The notes beneath the pieces are model-generated. The model did no database searches. It had not been told where the DNA came from and saw only the letters and a list, made by a program, of their open reading frames with translations. Below are positions 38,770 to 46,556 of a stretch of DNA of 64,000 nucleotides, piece after piece. Numbering within the stretch: the first letter of the stretch is position 1; each line of letters starts with the position of its first letter. The translations under genes and the position numbers were made by a program. The stretch comes from Secundilactobacillus paracollinoides DSM 15502 = JCM 11969 (GTDB lineage: Bacteria; Bacillota; Bacilli; Lactobacillales; Lactobacillaceae): positions 1 to 64,000 of the forward strand of contig NZ_BBAG01000001.1 in assembly GCF_001311135.1 (NCBI RefSeq), given 5' to 3'.

Positions 38770-38890
38770 GGCGGAAAGCGATTAAGGAGCGGAGCGTAAG
38801 CTGACTCTGGCACAAATTCCAGAACCGGGAATTTCTGCCAGAGTTAGCTTACGTGCAGCTCCTTACTTTCCAGAACTCGTTTCGGCACGG
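38770..38890. repeat. Family-B palindromic element, copy h
   Basis: CGTAAGCTGACTCTGGCA pairs with TGCCAGAGTTAGCTTACG and AAATTCC with GGAATTT (38795-38853); AAGGAGC/GCTCCTT forms the outer stem. The right arm CCAGAACTCGTTTCGGCA follows. The inner stem differs from other copies (TTCC/GGAA instead of TGCC/GGCA) while pairing is kept. Confidence 0.82.
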
Positions 38891-39084
38891 TAGACCGAAA
38901 CAATCAAAAATACTGTCATAAAGCATAATTGCTATGTACAATCGTGTAAAAATTGGTAAACTGAATCAAAAAAAGAATGTCTTCAGTACAATGCAAGAAG
39001 AAACCTAACCGGTCAACCAAGCACAAACAGATCAGGGTTCTCAAAACTAAAAGTTGCTATATACAATAGACCTAATAAACAACA

Positions 39085-39125
39085 AAAAAACGACCCACAG
39101 GATTCAACTGTGAGTCGCTTTTTAA
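39085..39125 (-). terminator. Terminator of the ohrR-like gene
   Basis: On the minus strand AAAGCGACTCACAG pairs with CTGTGGGTCGTTTTTTT, just past the stop of the regulator gene. Confidence 0.85.
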
Positions 39126-39140
39126 TACCTAAATATGCTG

Positions 39141-39614
39141 TTAAAAACTCTTCTGAATCTTCCGGTCATTTCGCACGTTGTCCAAATCATCGCCAACGCT
39201 ACGAATCTGGTCAAGAAAAGCATCGTAAGTTGCAAGGTCGAGATCAAGCAGGTCCACACACTGGTTAACGCGGTCGTAAACGACATCGCGTTGCTCAATG
39301 GCATAGTCGGTCAGTGAGATGTCCACTTGACGTTCATCCTCTTCACTGCGATCACGAGAGATCCACCCTTGTTTTTCTAGTCGTTTTAAGAGTGGTGTCA
39401 GGGTGCCACTGTCTAAGTTGAGTCGTTGCCCAAGTTCGCGAACGGTCAATGGCGACGTTTCCCAGAGCGCTAACGCTAACATGGTAATGTACTGGGGGTA
39501 GGTTAGGTGAAACGGCTTGAGCGCCTCCTGATAAAAGTGATTAAATTTTTTACTTGCCGTATAGAAGGCAAAACAGAGCTGGTCGTCTAGGAGACGCGGT
39601 TTCGTATCGCTCAT
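39141..39614 (-). CDS. MarR-family regulator, OhrR type
   Basis: A winged-helix repressor of 157 residues. The N-terminal LLDDQLCFAFYTASKKF matches OhrR, whose single Cys in this place senses organic peroxides. The DNA-binding part is LTVRELGQRLNLDSGTLTPLLKRLEKQGWI with the DERQV wing. The usual target ohrA is not adjacent. ATG 39614 follows AAGAAGGG; the longer frame adds an unlikely tail. Binding sites are not obvious in the upstream region. Confidence 0.82.
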   Translation of the reverse strand: MSDTKPRLLDDQLCFAFYTASKKFNHFYQEALKPFHLTYPQYITMLALALWETSPLTVRELGQRLNLDSGTLTPLLKRLEKQGWISRDRSEEDERQVDISLTDYAIEQRDVVYDRVNQCVDLLDLDLATYDAFLDQIRSVGDDLDNVRNDRKIQKSF

Positions 39615-39668
39615 AACGGTCCCTTCTTTCTTGTGAAATTGATTATGGTCATATCTTATTGTGTACAA

Positions 39669-39972
39669 TTAAATTGCTAATTGAATTGAATTATAACGTG
39701 AATACACCATTTTGTCCATGGAATGGGGGCTAAAGTTCGTGATTTAAAGAAAAACCTCGATCAGGTATTAATTGGGACTTTGAGAAAATTGGATATTTAA
39801 ACCTCTTGAAAGACGGATTAATTCAGATACGAGACGATTTGCGTTTCTGTTAACTGTGCTGAATATGTGCAAACTAGTTTATTTTTCGACTAAAAACAAA
39901 AAAATAAGAACCGGCCAAAGTTTGATTTAGCGCGATTCTTATTTTATAAAATTTATCCAGTTTTGTTAAAAA
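39669..39972. other. Intergenic region with the tRNA-Leu terminator
   Basis: The region upstream of the ohrR-like gene is A+T-rich and holds its promoter. At 39897-39946 AAATAAGAA pairs with TTCTTATTT across a long loop; on the minus strand this is downstream of tRNA-Leu and probably terminates it. Nothing else is recognised. Confidence 0.55.
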
Positions 39973-40056
39973 TGCCCCGGGCAGGATTCGAACCTGTACT
40001 TGGTTACCCAAACAGCGACCTGAACGCTGCGCGTCTGCCAATTCCGCCACCGGGGC
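39973..40056 (-). tRNA. tRNA-Leu (CAG)
   Basis: On the minus strand an 84-base cloverleaf opens GCCCCGGTGGCGGAATTGGC. It has the long variable arm of leucine tRNAs, T arm ACAGGTTCGAATCCTG and acceptor end CCGGGGCA. The anticodon loop TTCAGGT gives CAG, reading CUG. CCA is not encoded. Confidence 0.95.
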
Positions 40057-40110
40057 AGTGCCTTTAACAACAAAAAATATATTACACTATAATTGCCATA
40101 TTTGCAAACC

Positions 40111-40399
40111 TTATTTTGAATTTTCTATCGAAATAACGGTCCCATATGCATGAACAATTAAAAACTTAGGGGCGACACTCATGCGAACAACCTCGGTGTT
40201 AAAGGAAACATCGACGATGCCGTCCGCATTTTTTTTCAGCCGCCTTTTGATATAACTTTTGCTTTGCGTCTTCAAATAGTTGATCAAATAAGTCAAACTC
40301 ATCTGGCTTTTCTGAAGTTAATTGTGTATGACAAGTAACCGCAACCACACCTTTTATCACGTGTGGTTGATTAAACGCCCCCGTTGACATAAACATCAT
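40111..40399 (-). CDS. UPF0145/YbjQ-like protein (one frame break)
   Basis: Two overlapping frames join if the run of eight A at about 40229-40237 had nine: the protein then reads QKAAEKNADGIVDVSFNTEVV and ends VHAYGTVISIENSK. The N-terminus FMSTGAFNQPHVIKGVVAVTC and the NADGIVDV and AYGT segments match the YbjQ-type UPF0145 family, about 97 residues here, of unknown function (often described as putative heavy-metal-binding). The start ATG 40399 follows TTGGAG. Confidence 0.72.
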
Positions 40400-40480
40400 T
40401 CTCACACTCCAATCTCATAAGGCCATTATACCTAATATCGATTTTTAATGACACCTGAATATTATTTCAACAGCTCAAGA

Positions 40481-41146
40481 CTACCCGAGTTCTTCGTTTA
40501 CCATTGGCTTGATCTTAGAAATTAAGATGCCATTATATTCAAACCAGTCAAACCCATTTCGGTCGTGACCCTGTTGTGCTTCTGGTAGCTGGTGGAAATA
40601 ATCGAAGCAGCAGATTGCTGCGCGAGAGAGGGTGTGTTCTTTACCACATCGGCACAAGACGTGATTTTTGTCATCTATGACGGTGACCTGTAACTTTGGG
40701 TCTTCTTTAAAGGTTAATTTTGACCCGGCAGGAATACTCAGATACTTGAAGGTCCGATTGGGGCGGGAGCCAACCTTTCGTTTGACGACCTGAATGGGTT
40801 TGCCCGTAATCTTTTCGTTGAATTTTTCCGGGCGGACTAGCTCGGCGTTGGGGTCGTTAAAACTTAACAGGTCAAATTCGGCTCTCACTTGGTTATAGGT
40901 GGCTTTGAAAAATTCCGTTGAGGTGCTTTCTCGCTTATCGGACAACGCTTTATGTAAGATCCGCTCGGCTTTCTTATAGTGGTTTAAATGCACCGCAAAT
41001 AGCAGCAGTGTTGGTTTTTCCTGCGGGATCCCCGTACTGTTAAATTGGGCTAAACGTCGCGCCAGATTTTTTGTCTGGCCAACTTTAATGTATCCAGGGA
41101 ACGCCTTATTTTCTAACGCATATACGTAACCATAATCTTCATCCAA
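40481..41146 (-). CDS. GIY-YIG (T5orf172/Mug113-like) nuclease-domain protein
   Basis: A protein of 221 residues. The N-terminal 95 residues carry a GIY-YIG-type fold: YGYVYALENKAFPGYIKVGQTKNLARRLAQFN, with later Glu/His/Lys positions and STEFFKA as in T5orf172 domains. The C-terminal 110 residues hold several Cys (LCRCGKEH, AICCFDYFH) and may bind zinc. Such proteins are usually nucleases of accessory DNA or defence systems. No restriction or phage gene is adjacent, so its role is open. ATG 41146 follows TGGAGATGG. Confidence 0.75.
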   Translation of the reverse strand: MDEDYGYVYALENKAFPGYIKVGQTKNLARRLAQFNSTGIPQEKPTLLLFAVHLNHYKKAERILHKALSDKRESTSTEFFKATYNQVRAEFDLLSFNDPNAELVRPEKFNEKITGKPIQVVKRKVGSRPNRTFKYLSIPAGSKLTFKEDPKLQVTVIDDKNHVLCRCGKEHTLSRAAICCFDYFHQLPEAQQGHDRNGFDWFEYNGILISKIKPMVNEELG

Positions 41147-41454
41147 TGGTCGCCATCTCCAGCTTATTTTAATTTTAGGTTGCTTGTCTCGATTGGCAAA
41201 TCATTACCCAATCAGACACCTGTAACACACTTATCTTCATTTTAGAACTTGCCACATTTAGATACAACAAGAAATCGTAGTGATACACGTTTGGCATAAT
41301 TGACAGGCATAATTGTTTGGTTTTAGAGAGAACGTGGTATTATTTTAAGCAACGGACGTTAGGTCGGTCACCAAAGTCGTCACAACGTCTTAAATGTCAT
41401 TGCCGGCAGTTATTTGTATAGCACAATAACTGGTTGAGCGAAAGGATGAGCGTA
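41147..41454. other. Divergent intergenic region with a hairpin before the 41455 gene
   Basis: This stretch separates the GIY-YIG gene from the three-gene unknown operon. CAGTTATT (41407-41414) and AATAACTG (41425-41432) form an 8-bp inverted repeat with a 10-base spacer, ending 23 bases before the start codon; it may be an operator or a leader hairpin. A -10-like TATTAT lies at about 41337. Confidence 0.5.
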
Positions 41455-41682
41455 ATGTTAACGAAAGAACAATACAATATTTTAGATGCCATTGCTTCAG
41501 GACGTGTCGAACCCGGGACGAGTCTCAGTCACTTTGTTGACTACTGTGACAACGCAATTGGCGGCGATCCGCAACCCTTGATCGATGCCGGCTACATTGA
41601 CGCAGGTCACTACGTTAACGGGTTGGCCGAGAAGGGGAAAAAGGCGGTCGCTGAACGCCATGAATCGCAACAAAACAATTGA
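41455..41682 (+). CDS. Hypothetical 75-residue protein, first gene of a three-gene operon
   Basis: I do not recognise it. It is a soluble acidic protein (MLTKEQYNILDAIASG, then FVDYCDNAIGGDPQPLIDAGYI) with the look of a small winged-helix or regulatory fold. ATG 41455 was chosen because AAAGGA lies 8 bases upstream. Its end overlaps the next gene by 23 bases, so translation is coupled. Confidence 0.6.
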   Translation: MLTKEQYNILDAIASGRVEPGTSLSHFVDYCDNAIGGDPQPLIDAGYIDAGHYVNGLAEKGKKAVAERHESQQNN

Positions 41683-42040
41683 TTTTTCAGACTATGATCG
41701 TGCTGAACAAGCCATTATCAGCCAACTTCAGGCCTGGCAACGTTGCGTTGATCAGGTAGAGATTGCTGTTCGAGACACCCAGCAGTTCACACTAGCGATT
41801 CAGGTCAACAATCAGATCCGCAGCGAGATACAGATCCTGTACCAGCAAAATCAACGTGTGAATGGCTTGCTGCCAGCTGCAAATCGTCGGTTGCAGCGCC
41901 GATTTTTAGCCGTTTTGATGACCTTAGTCAACCAACTGCGGTCGGTTCCAAGTCATGCAGAGGTCTACACTGATCTGGTAGCGTTTAAAGACCGAGTCAT
42001 GGATGGGCGCATCTACATTAAAACGGGCCACAGGGGGTGA
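41660..42040 (+). CDS. Hypothetical helical 126-residue protein
   Basis: Unknown family. The protein is almost fully helical and rich in Gln (AQAIISQLQAWQRCVDQVE-like heptads), suggesting a coiled coil. It starts at ATG 41660 inside the previous gene and ends 4 bases before the next. No membrane segment or signal. Second gene of the operon. Confidence 0.6.
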   Translation: MNRNKTIDFSDYDRAEQAIISQLQAWQRCVDQVEIAVRDTQQFTLAIQVNNQIRSEIQILYQQNQRVNGLLPAANRRLQRRFLAVLMTLVNQLRSVPSHAEVYTDLVAFKDRVMDGRIYIKTGHRG

Positions 42041-42044
42041 CGGG

Positions 42045-42305
42045 ATGCCATTGTTGATCAGTGATACCAGCGAGCTTCAAGATGCCACGCGATTAGCGGA
42101 GACGCAGATTTATTTGCGGGCGACAGGGTATGACTTGCAACCAGTGGACGATCAACATTTTCTAATTGCTAATAGCGTTACGTCACTTCAAGTGCGGGTA
42201 CCAGTGTTACTTACCCGTTATGATCGTGAGCAATTTCTTAGCGTTCACGCGGATGGTGAAACAACCACTTTGCCGTACATTAAAAAAACGCCCCTCAGAC
42301 AATGA
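42045..42305 (+). CDS. Hypothetical 86-residue protein, last gene of the three-gene operon
   Basis: Unknown small protein (MPLLISDTSELQDATRLAETQ) with a mixed alpha/beta pattern. ATG 42045 follows AGGGGGTGACGGG. The stop lies inside the terminator at 42282-42320. The tight packing of the three genes suggests their products act together. Confidence 0.6.
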   Translation: MPLLISDTSELQDATRLAETQIYLRATGYDLQPVDDQHFLIANSVTSLQVRVPVLLTRYDREQFLSVHADGETTTLPYIKKTPLRQ

Positions 42306-42320
42306 GGGTGCGTTTTTTTA
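42282..42320 (+). terminator. Terminator of the 41455-42305 operon
   Basis: AAAAAACGCCCCTCA pairs with TGAGGGTGCGTTTTTTT around a 5-base loop. Confidence 0.88.
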
Positions 42321-42352
42321 ATTGTCAGTTATGTGTTAAATAAGGGAACGTC

Positions 42353-42604
42353 TTAGAGTTTCTTTGAGACGTAGTAGGGTTGTGACCGTGATTTTCCCTT
42401 TTGTGGATCCGTTTCTGGATTGATCATTTGATCATCAGCCAGGAAGACATCGAATTTTTTATTATCGACACCCTTGACCACAAAGACGTGGCCGCTTTCA
42501 ATTTTGTTAGATTCACGGTAGATTTGGGCACTTCTCACTGCCTCGTCGTAGTCGTGAAAGTTACCAACAGAATCGCCGGGATTAAAAAAGATTAAGTTAT
42601 CCAT
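42353..42604 (-). CDS. Hypothetical 83-residue protein
   Basis: A small soluble protein (MDNLIFFNPGDSVGNFHDYDEAVRSAQIY, then GHVFVVKGVDNKKFDVFL) without a family known to me. The two halves look like a beta-alpha-beta unit. ATG 42604 has only a weak site (GAAATGGAGTG) upstream. It lies alone between the three-gene operon and the repeat region. Confidence 0.6.
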   Translation of the reverse strand: MDNLIFFNPGDSVGNFHDYDEAVRSAQIYRESNKIESGHVFVVKGVDNKKFDVFLADDQMINPETDPQKGKSRSQPYYVSKKL

Positions 42605-42714
42605 ACAATCACTCCATTTCCTGGTGCCACTCTATTATACCGCATTGTTGTGGATTTAACGATGGGAGCGCTTTTTTACAGTTATTGGTGATGTTGGCTA
42701 CGAGGCATTTATGT

Positions 42715-43470
42715 GATGTAGCGGAAACGCGCGAAGCAAGGGGGCTTTCCAATGTTAGGTGATAGGTCCGTTGCATTCCGCAATTTGGCACTCCGTGTAG
42801 TGGCTCGCGATGAAGCTAATTCGATTTCTGCTGCGCAGCTCTCGAATGGATCTCCATCGACTCGCACATCAGTAACCGACCAAAGTACGGTCGCTAACTG
42901 ATGTCGACACCACAGCTCCGTGCCAAATTGGGCCATTTCACTGAAGTTGAGCTTACTTATTCCATTTTGCCAAGCATCGAAATGGTATTAAAACCAGTTC
43001 GTAGAGAATTCACCCTCAACTGCTATTAAGTCCATTAATATTAATGCTGCTAACAATGAGCTAGTCACTGGTAATAATTGATTGAGAGGCTTCATGTAAT
43101 CATTGATGAAGGCGTACCCTCCGAATGACTCCTGCAAGTATTGTAGCGTAGCGGAGCCGTTCGGCATTGCAGGCTGTGGTGTCAGTGTTAGTTGGCGAGG
43201 GTTCTTTCCTCGCCTGGTAACCCGGGAGACGTAGGAAATCCTTGAATTTCTGTTAAGAAATTCAATAGCTCCGAAGCGACCCCACCTCTGACTGCAAGGC
43301 CGAACGGTGCAACGAAGCGACATGTCAGCGCTATTTGATTCACCTAATAGTGGAAAGACCCGAAGCAAGGCAAAAGGCTCCAGTGTAAGTAACTCTGGTC
43401 AAAAAAGTCAGGCCCGGGCTTTTCTGACCAGAGTTACTTACACTCCGCCCTCTAACCGCCTTGGGTCGCG
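42715..43470. repeat. Family-B element, copy i, split by mobile copy R2
   Basis: The left arm (GTAGCGGAAACGCGCGAAGC, then AAGG) ends at 42741, and the rest resumes at 43361 after R2 with CGAAGCAAGG repeated, then AAAAGGCTCC. The complete inner hairpin follows at 43382-43444: AGTGTAAGTAACTCTGGTCA pairs with TGACCAGAGTTACTTACACT. The repeated CGAAGCAAGG marks the insertion point. Confidence 0.8.
42743..43360 (+). mobile_element. Family-R structured mobile element, copy R2
   Basis: A 618-base non-coding element. Terminal inverted repeats are GGCTTTCCAATGTTAGGTGA and, inverted from the right end, GGTCTTTCCACTATTAGGTG. CGAAGCAAGG flanks both ends (42732-42741 and 43361-43370). Visible helices: CAATTTGGCAC/GTGCCAAATTG (42781/42920), ATTCGA/TCGAAT (42819/42842), ACATCAGT/ACTGATGT (42866/42897) around CGACC/GGTCG, CCGTTCGGC/GCCGAACGG (43157/43299), GGCGAGG/CCTCGCC (43194/43208), and TTGAATTTCT/AGAAATTCAA near 43242-43265. 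This is the most complete copy; no transposase is present. Confidence 0.82.
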
Positions 43471-43574
43471 CGCTCTCTAAAGAAATCCTTACAACCCCAC
43501 AACCCTGGTAGTATTACAACCAGATATTTGCTAAAATGAAGACTGTTTGAACGACCATTTTGTTAAGGGTTACG

Positions 43575-43643
43575 ATGCTGGACTTCATTGCTGGCTGGCT
43601 AGGACAAAATGGGTCGCTTTTTGTGGCGTTATCTTTGCCTTAA
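43575..43643 (+). CDS. Candidate very small hydrophobic peptide
   Basis: ATG 43575 behind AAGGGTT opens a 22-residue peptide (MLDFIAGWLGQNGSLFVALSLP) before a hairpin-plus-T terminator at 43660-43702. Its size and hydrophobic character recall type I toxins, but it does not match the Fst or TxpA sequences I know. If the T5 run at 43615 had lost one T, as elsewhere in this window, the frame would continue for about 47 residues. Weak call. Confidence 0.25.
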   Translation: MLDFIAGWLGQNGSLFVALSLP

Positions 43644-43659
43644 ACAGCACAGATGCCGT

Positions 43660-43702
43660 TAACCCCGTCCTGGAGTCTGATGGCGGGGTCAGTTTCTTTT
43701 TT
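43660..43702 (+). terminator. Terminator-like hairpin upstream of murE
   Basis: AACCCCG pairs with CGGGGTC around a 17-base loop, followed by AGTTTCTTTTTT. It isolates murE from the repeat region. Confidence 0.6.
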
Positions 43703-43762
43703 GAGGGAAACGTGAAATAATAGAAACAGTATTTTATTCATAAGTTGGAGATGAAGAAGCCA

Positions 43763-45295
43763 ATGTCACTTGATATGACCCAAGTGTTGACTTTATTACA
43801 GGAACATCAGTTATTAACTGCAACGGTGGGGAACCAGGGGCGTCAATTCACCAGTGTGACTTATGATTCGCGCCAGGTTCAACCAGACACGTTGTTTTTT
43901 TGTAAGGGTAATTTTAAACCAGAATATTTAACGGCTGCTAAGGCGGCTGGGGCTACGGGCTACGTTGCCGAAACGGTGTACCCAGAAGGTGCTGGCATGA
44001 CTGCCATTACGGTTTCAAATATTCAACAAGCAATGGCACTGTTGGGGGCGGCGTTTTACGGGTATCCGCAAAACGACCTCTTCATCATTGCGTTTACTGG
44101 GACGAAAGGGAAAACCACTTCCGCTTATTTTGAACACCATATTCAACGGACCCACACCCATGACAAGGCCGCGTTGTTTTCGACCATTGACCGGGTGCTG
44201 GGTAACCAACCAGATCAGCGGTTTAAATCTGATCTCACAACACCTGAATCACTCGACCTGTTTCACGATATGCGGGCTGCGGTCACTAATGGGATGACGC
44301 ATTTGGTGATGGAAGTGTCTTCCCAAGCTTATAAGAAGAACCGGGTCTATGGGTTGACCTATGACGTGGGCATCTTTTTGAACATTACGCCGGATCATAT
44401 TGGGGAAAACGAGCACCCGACGTTTGCGGATTACCTGTTTTGCAAGGAACAGTTACTTGTCAATTCACGGACCTGCATTATTAACGCAGAGACAGACCAT
44501 CTTGAAGATGTCTATCAGGCCGCTAAGACGAGCACACCGCCAGAAAACATCTATCTGTATGCGCGCAAAGGGGCCAAATTACAGTTGCCACTCGACCTGG
44601 ACGTGCAGTTTAGTAATGACGAAGAGACGCTTAAAGACAGCGCATTTGACGTTCAAAGTATTTCCGACAAGGCCAAGTCACTTGCCCTTGATGGCACCTA
44701 CGCACTGAGCGTCCCTGGCGACTATAATGAAAGTAACGCCGCCAGTGCCATTATTGCGGGCGCGTTGTCTGGTGCTACGGCTGCTGAAATGCAGACAGCC
44801 TTGACGACGGTTCACGTGCCCGGCCGGATGGAAATGGTGACGAGTTCTCAATATGGCACCATTTACATTGATTACGCGCATAACTATGCTAGTCTGAAAG
44901 CCTTGCTGAGTTTCTTGCGGCGCCAAACCGATGCTGGTCGCGTGATCGTGGTCGTTGGCAGTACCGGAAACAAGGGGGTCTCAAGACGAAAAGGCTTCGG
45001 GAAAGCACTTAGCGAAGAGGCGGACCTGGCCATTTTAACGACCGACGATCCTGGCTATGAGGACCCGCGGGCAATTGCGGATGAAATTGATTCGTATATT
45101 GACCATGATAAGGTCCAGGTCGCGTTTGAAATGGATCGCAAGACGGCCATTCGCAAGGCCATTGAAATGAGTACAAAAAATGATATCGTGGTGTTAGCAG
45201 GTAAGGGTGAAGACAACTACCAAAAGGTTAACGGCGTCAACACGCCTTACGAAACGGATGTTACGATTGCCAAAAATGTTGTGGAGGAAAACTAG
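43763..45295 (+). CDS. murE: UDP-N-acetylmuramyl-tripeptide synthetase (MurE, L-Lys type likely)
   Basis: MurE adds the third stem-peptide residue. From ATG 43763 it has 510 residues: VTYDSRQVQPDTLFFC, the ATP loop AFTGTKGKTTSAYF, NITPDHIGENEHPTF and the C-terminal domain with VGSTGNKGVSRRK and TTDDPGYEDP. The DNPR motif of mDAP-adding MurE is absent (DDPG here), in agreement with L-Lys. It heads an operon with a D-Asp ligase and Asp racemase, which fits a Lys-D-Asp cross-bridge. The start was chosen for spacing from GGAG; ATG 43751 is possible. Confidence 0.93.
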   Translation: MSLDMTQVLTLLQEHQLLTATVGNQGRQFTSVTYDSRQVQPDTLFFCKGNFKPEYLTAAKAAGATGYVAETVYPEGAGMTAITVSNIQQAMALLGAAFYGYPQNDLFIIAFTGTKGKTTSAYFEHHIQRTHTHDKAALFSTIDRVLGNQPDQRFKSDLTTPESLDLFHDMRAAVTNGMTHLVMEVSSQAYKKNRVYGLTYDVGIFLNITPDHIGENEHPTFADYLFCKEQLLVNSRTCIINAETDHLEDVYQAAKTSTPPENIYLYARKGAKLQLPLDLDVQFSNDEETLKDSAFDVQSISDKAKSLALDGTYALSVPGDYNESNAASAIIAGALSGATAAEMQTALTTVHVPGRMEMVTSSQYGTIYIDYAHNYASLKALLSFLRRQTDAGRVIVVVGSTGNKGVSRRKGFGKALSEEADLAILTTDDPGYEDPRAIADEIDSYIDHDKVQVAFEMDRKTAIRKAIEMSTKNDIVVLAGKGEDNYQKVNGVNTPYETDVTIAKNVVEEN

Positions 45296-45297
45296 TC

Positions 45298-46551
45298 ATG
45301 CAGGAAACACCAAAGTTTACGCCAATCTTATTAGGGAGCGACTTTAACGTCTACGGAATGGCCCGGTCACTATACGCGCTGTACCATCAGCCAGTTAAGG
45401 CCATTGCGTCGATTCAACTTGCGCCGACCCGCTATACCAAGGTGGTTGACCTTGAACTGATCCCCGGATTTGATGAGGATCCCGTTTGGATCGAATCTAT
45501 GCGAAAAATTAAGGCACGCTACAAGGACCACGCCGAACCCGTTATTTTGATCGGGTGTGGGGACGGTTACGCTGAGTTGATCGCTAAGCATAAAGACGAA
45601 CTTTCCGATACGTTTGTGTGCCCATACATTGACTACGATCTCTTGAAACACCTCAATAATAAGGAACGCTTCTACGAAATTTGTGACAAGTATCAGCTGC
45701 CATACCCTAAGACCCGCGTCATCACAAAGGATGAGCACGATAATCGCCAGGTCATTGACCAGCCATTTGACTACCCGGTCGCCTTGAAGCCAGCTAATAG
45801 CGTGGAGTGGTTAGACGTGCATTTTGAAGGGCGTAAGAAGGCTTTTCGGATCCAGTCTCGCGAAGAATTTGACCGCGTCCTTGATGCTGCATATGAGAAC
45901 GGGTATAAATCCGACTTTATCTTGCAGGACTTTGTGCCTGGCGATGATAGCAATATGCGGGTGTTGAACGCATACGTTGACCAGCACCACCACGTGAAAA
46001 TGATGTGTTTGGGCCATCCACTCTTGGAGGATCCGGCACCGTCTGCTATCGGGAACTACGTGGCGATCCTGCCAGAATACAACGAAACGATCTATCAGCA
46101 GATCAAGACCTTCCTTGAAGCCATTGAATTTACTGGTTATGCGAACTTCGATATGAAGTACGATGCGCGGGACAACACATTTAAATTATTTGAAATTAAC
46201 TTGCGTCAGGGTCGCAGCAGCTTCTTCGTGACGCTAAACGGGTACAACCTTGCCGACTGGGTCGTCAAGGACTACGTGAAACAGGATCTGGCGGAGGAAC
46301 CGACCGTTTATGGCAACCAGAATCCGGAACAGCACGCCCTTTGGCTGGGTGTCCCAGTTAAAACGTTTAAGAAGTATGCCCGTGAAAATGCGGATAAGGA
46401 GCGTGCGTTAGAACTGATCAAGGAACACCGTTATGGGACAACCTACGAATATTCAGACGACATGAATCTGAAGCGGTGGGCACTGATCAAGTGGATGAAC
46501 CACAATTACGTGAAGAACTTTGATAGGTATTTTGCTGAAAACAAGGGGTGA
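45298..46551 (+). CDS. ATP-grasp D-aspartate ligase for the peptidoglycan bridge
   Basis: A 417-residue ATP-grasp protein that resembles Aslfm of Enterococcus faecium, which attaches D-Asp to the Lys side chain of UDP-MurNAc-pentapeptide. LLGSDFNVYGMARSLY opens the protein. The ATP-grasp core has YPVALKPANSVEWLDV, FILQDFVPGDDSNMRV and KLFEINLRQGRSSFFV. It starts 2 bases after murE and overlaps the GTG preceding the racemase gene, so the three are tightly coupled. The assignment rests on context as much as on sequence. Confidence 0.85.
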   Translation: MQETPKFTPILLGSDFNVYGMARSLYALYHQPVKAIASIQLAPTRYTKVVDLELIPGFDEDPVWIESMRKIKARYKDHAEPVILIGCGDGYAELIAKHKDELSDTFVCPYIDYDLLKHLNNKERFYEICDKYQLPYPKTRVITKDEHDNRQVIDQPFDYPVALKPANSVEWLDVHFEGRKKAFRIQSREEFDRVLDAAYENGYKSDFILQDFVPGDDSNMRVLNAYVDQHHHVKMMCLGHPLLEDPAPSAIGNYVAILPEYNETIYQQIKTFLEAIEFTGYANFDMKYDARDNTFKLFEINLRQGRSSFFVTLNGYNLADWVVKDYVKQDLAEEPTVYGNQNPEQHALWLGVPVKTFKKYARENADKERALELIKEHRYGTTYEYSDDMNLKRWALIKWMNHNYVKNFDRYFAENKG

Positions 46552-46556
46552 TCACG

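Noticed and set aside
42988-43368. 126-residue minus-strand frame in R2
   Set aside because: The same region in R1 and R3 contains stops and frame changes, and the frame overlaps the covarying helices. No transposase motif is present.
42715-43470. Group II or group I intron for family R
   Set aside because: No domain V-like hairpin with the AGC/GUU triad or P7/P3 core was found, and the copies lie between genes with target duplications, unlike introns.
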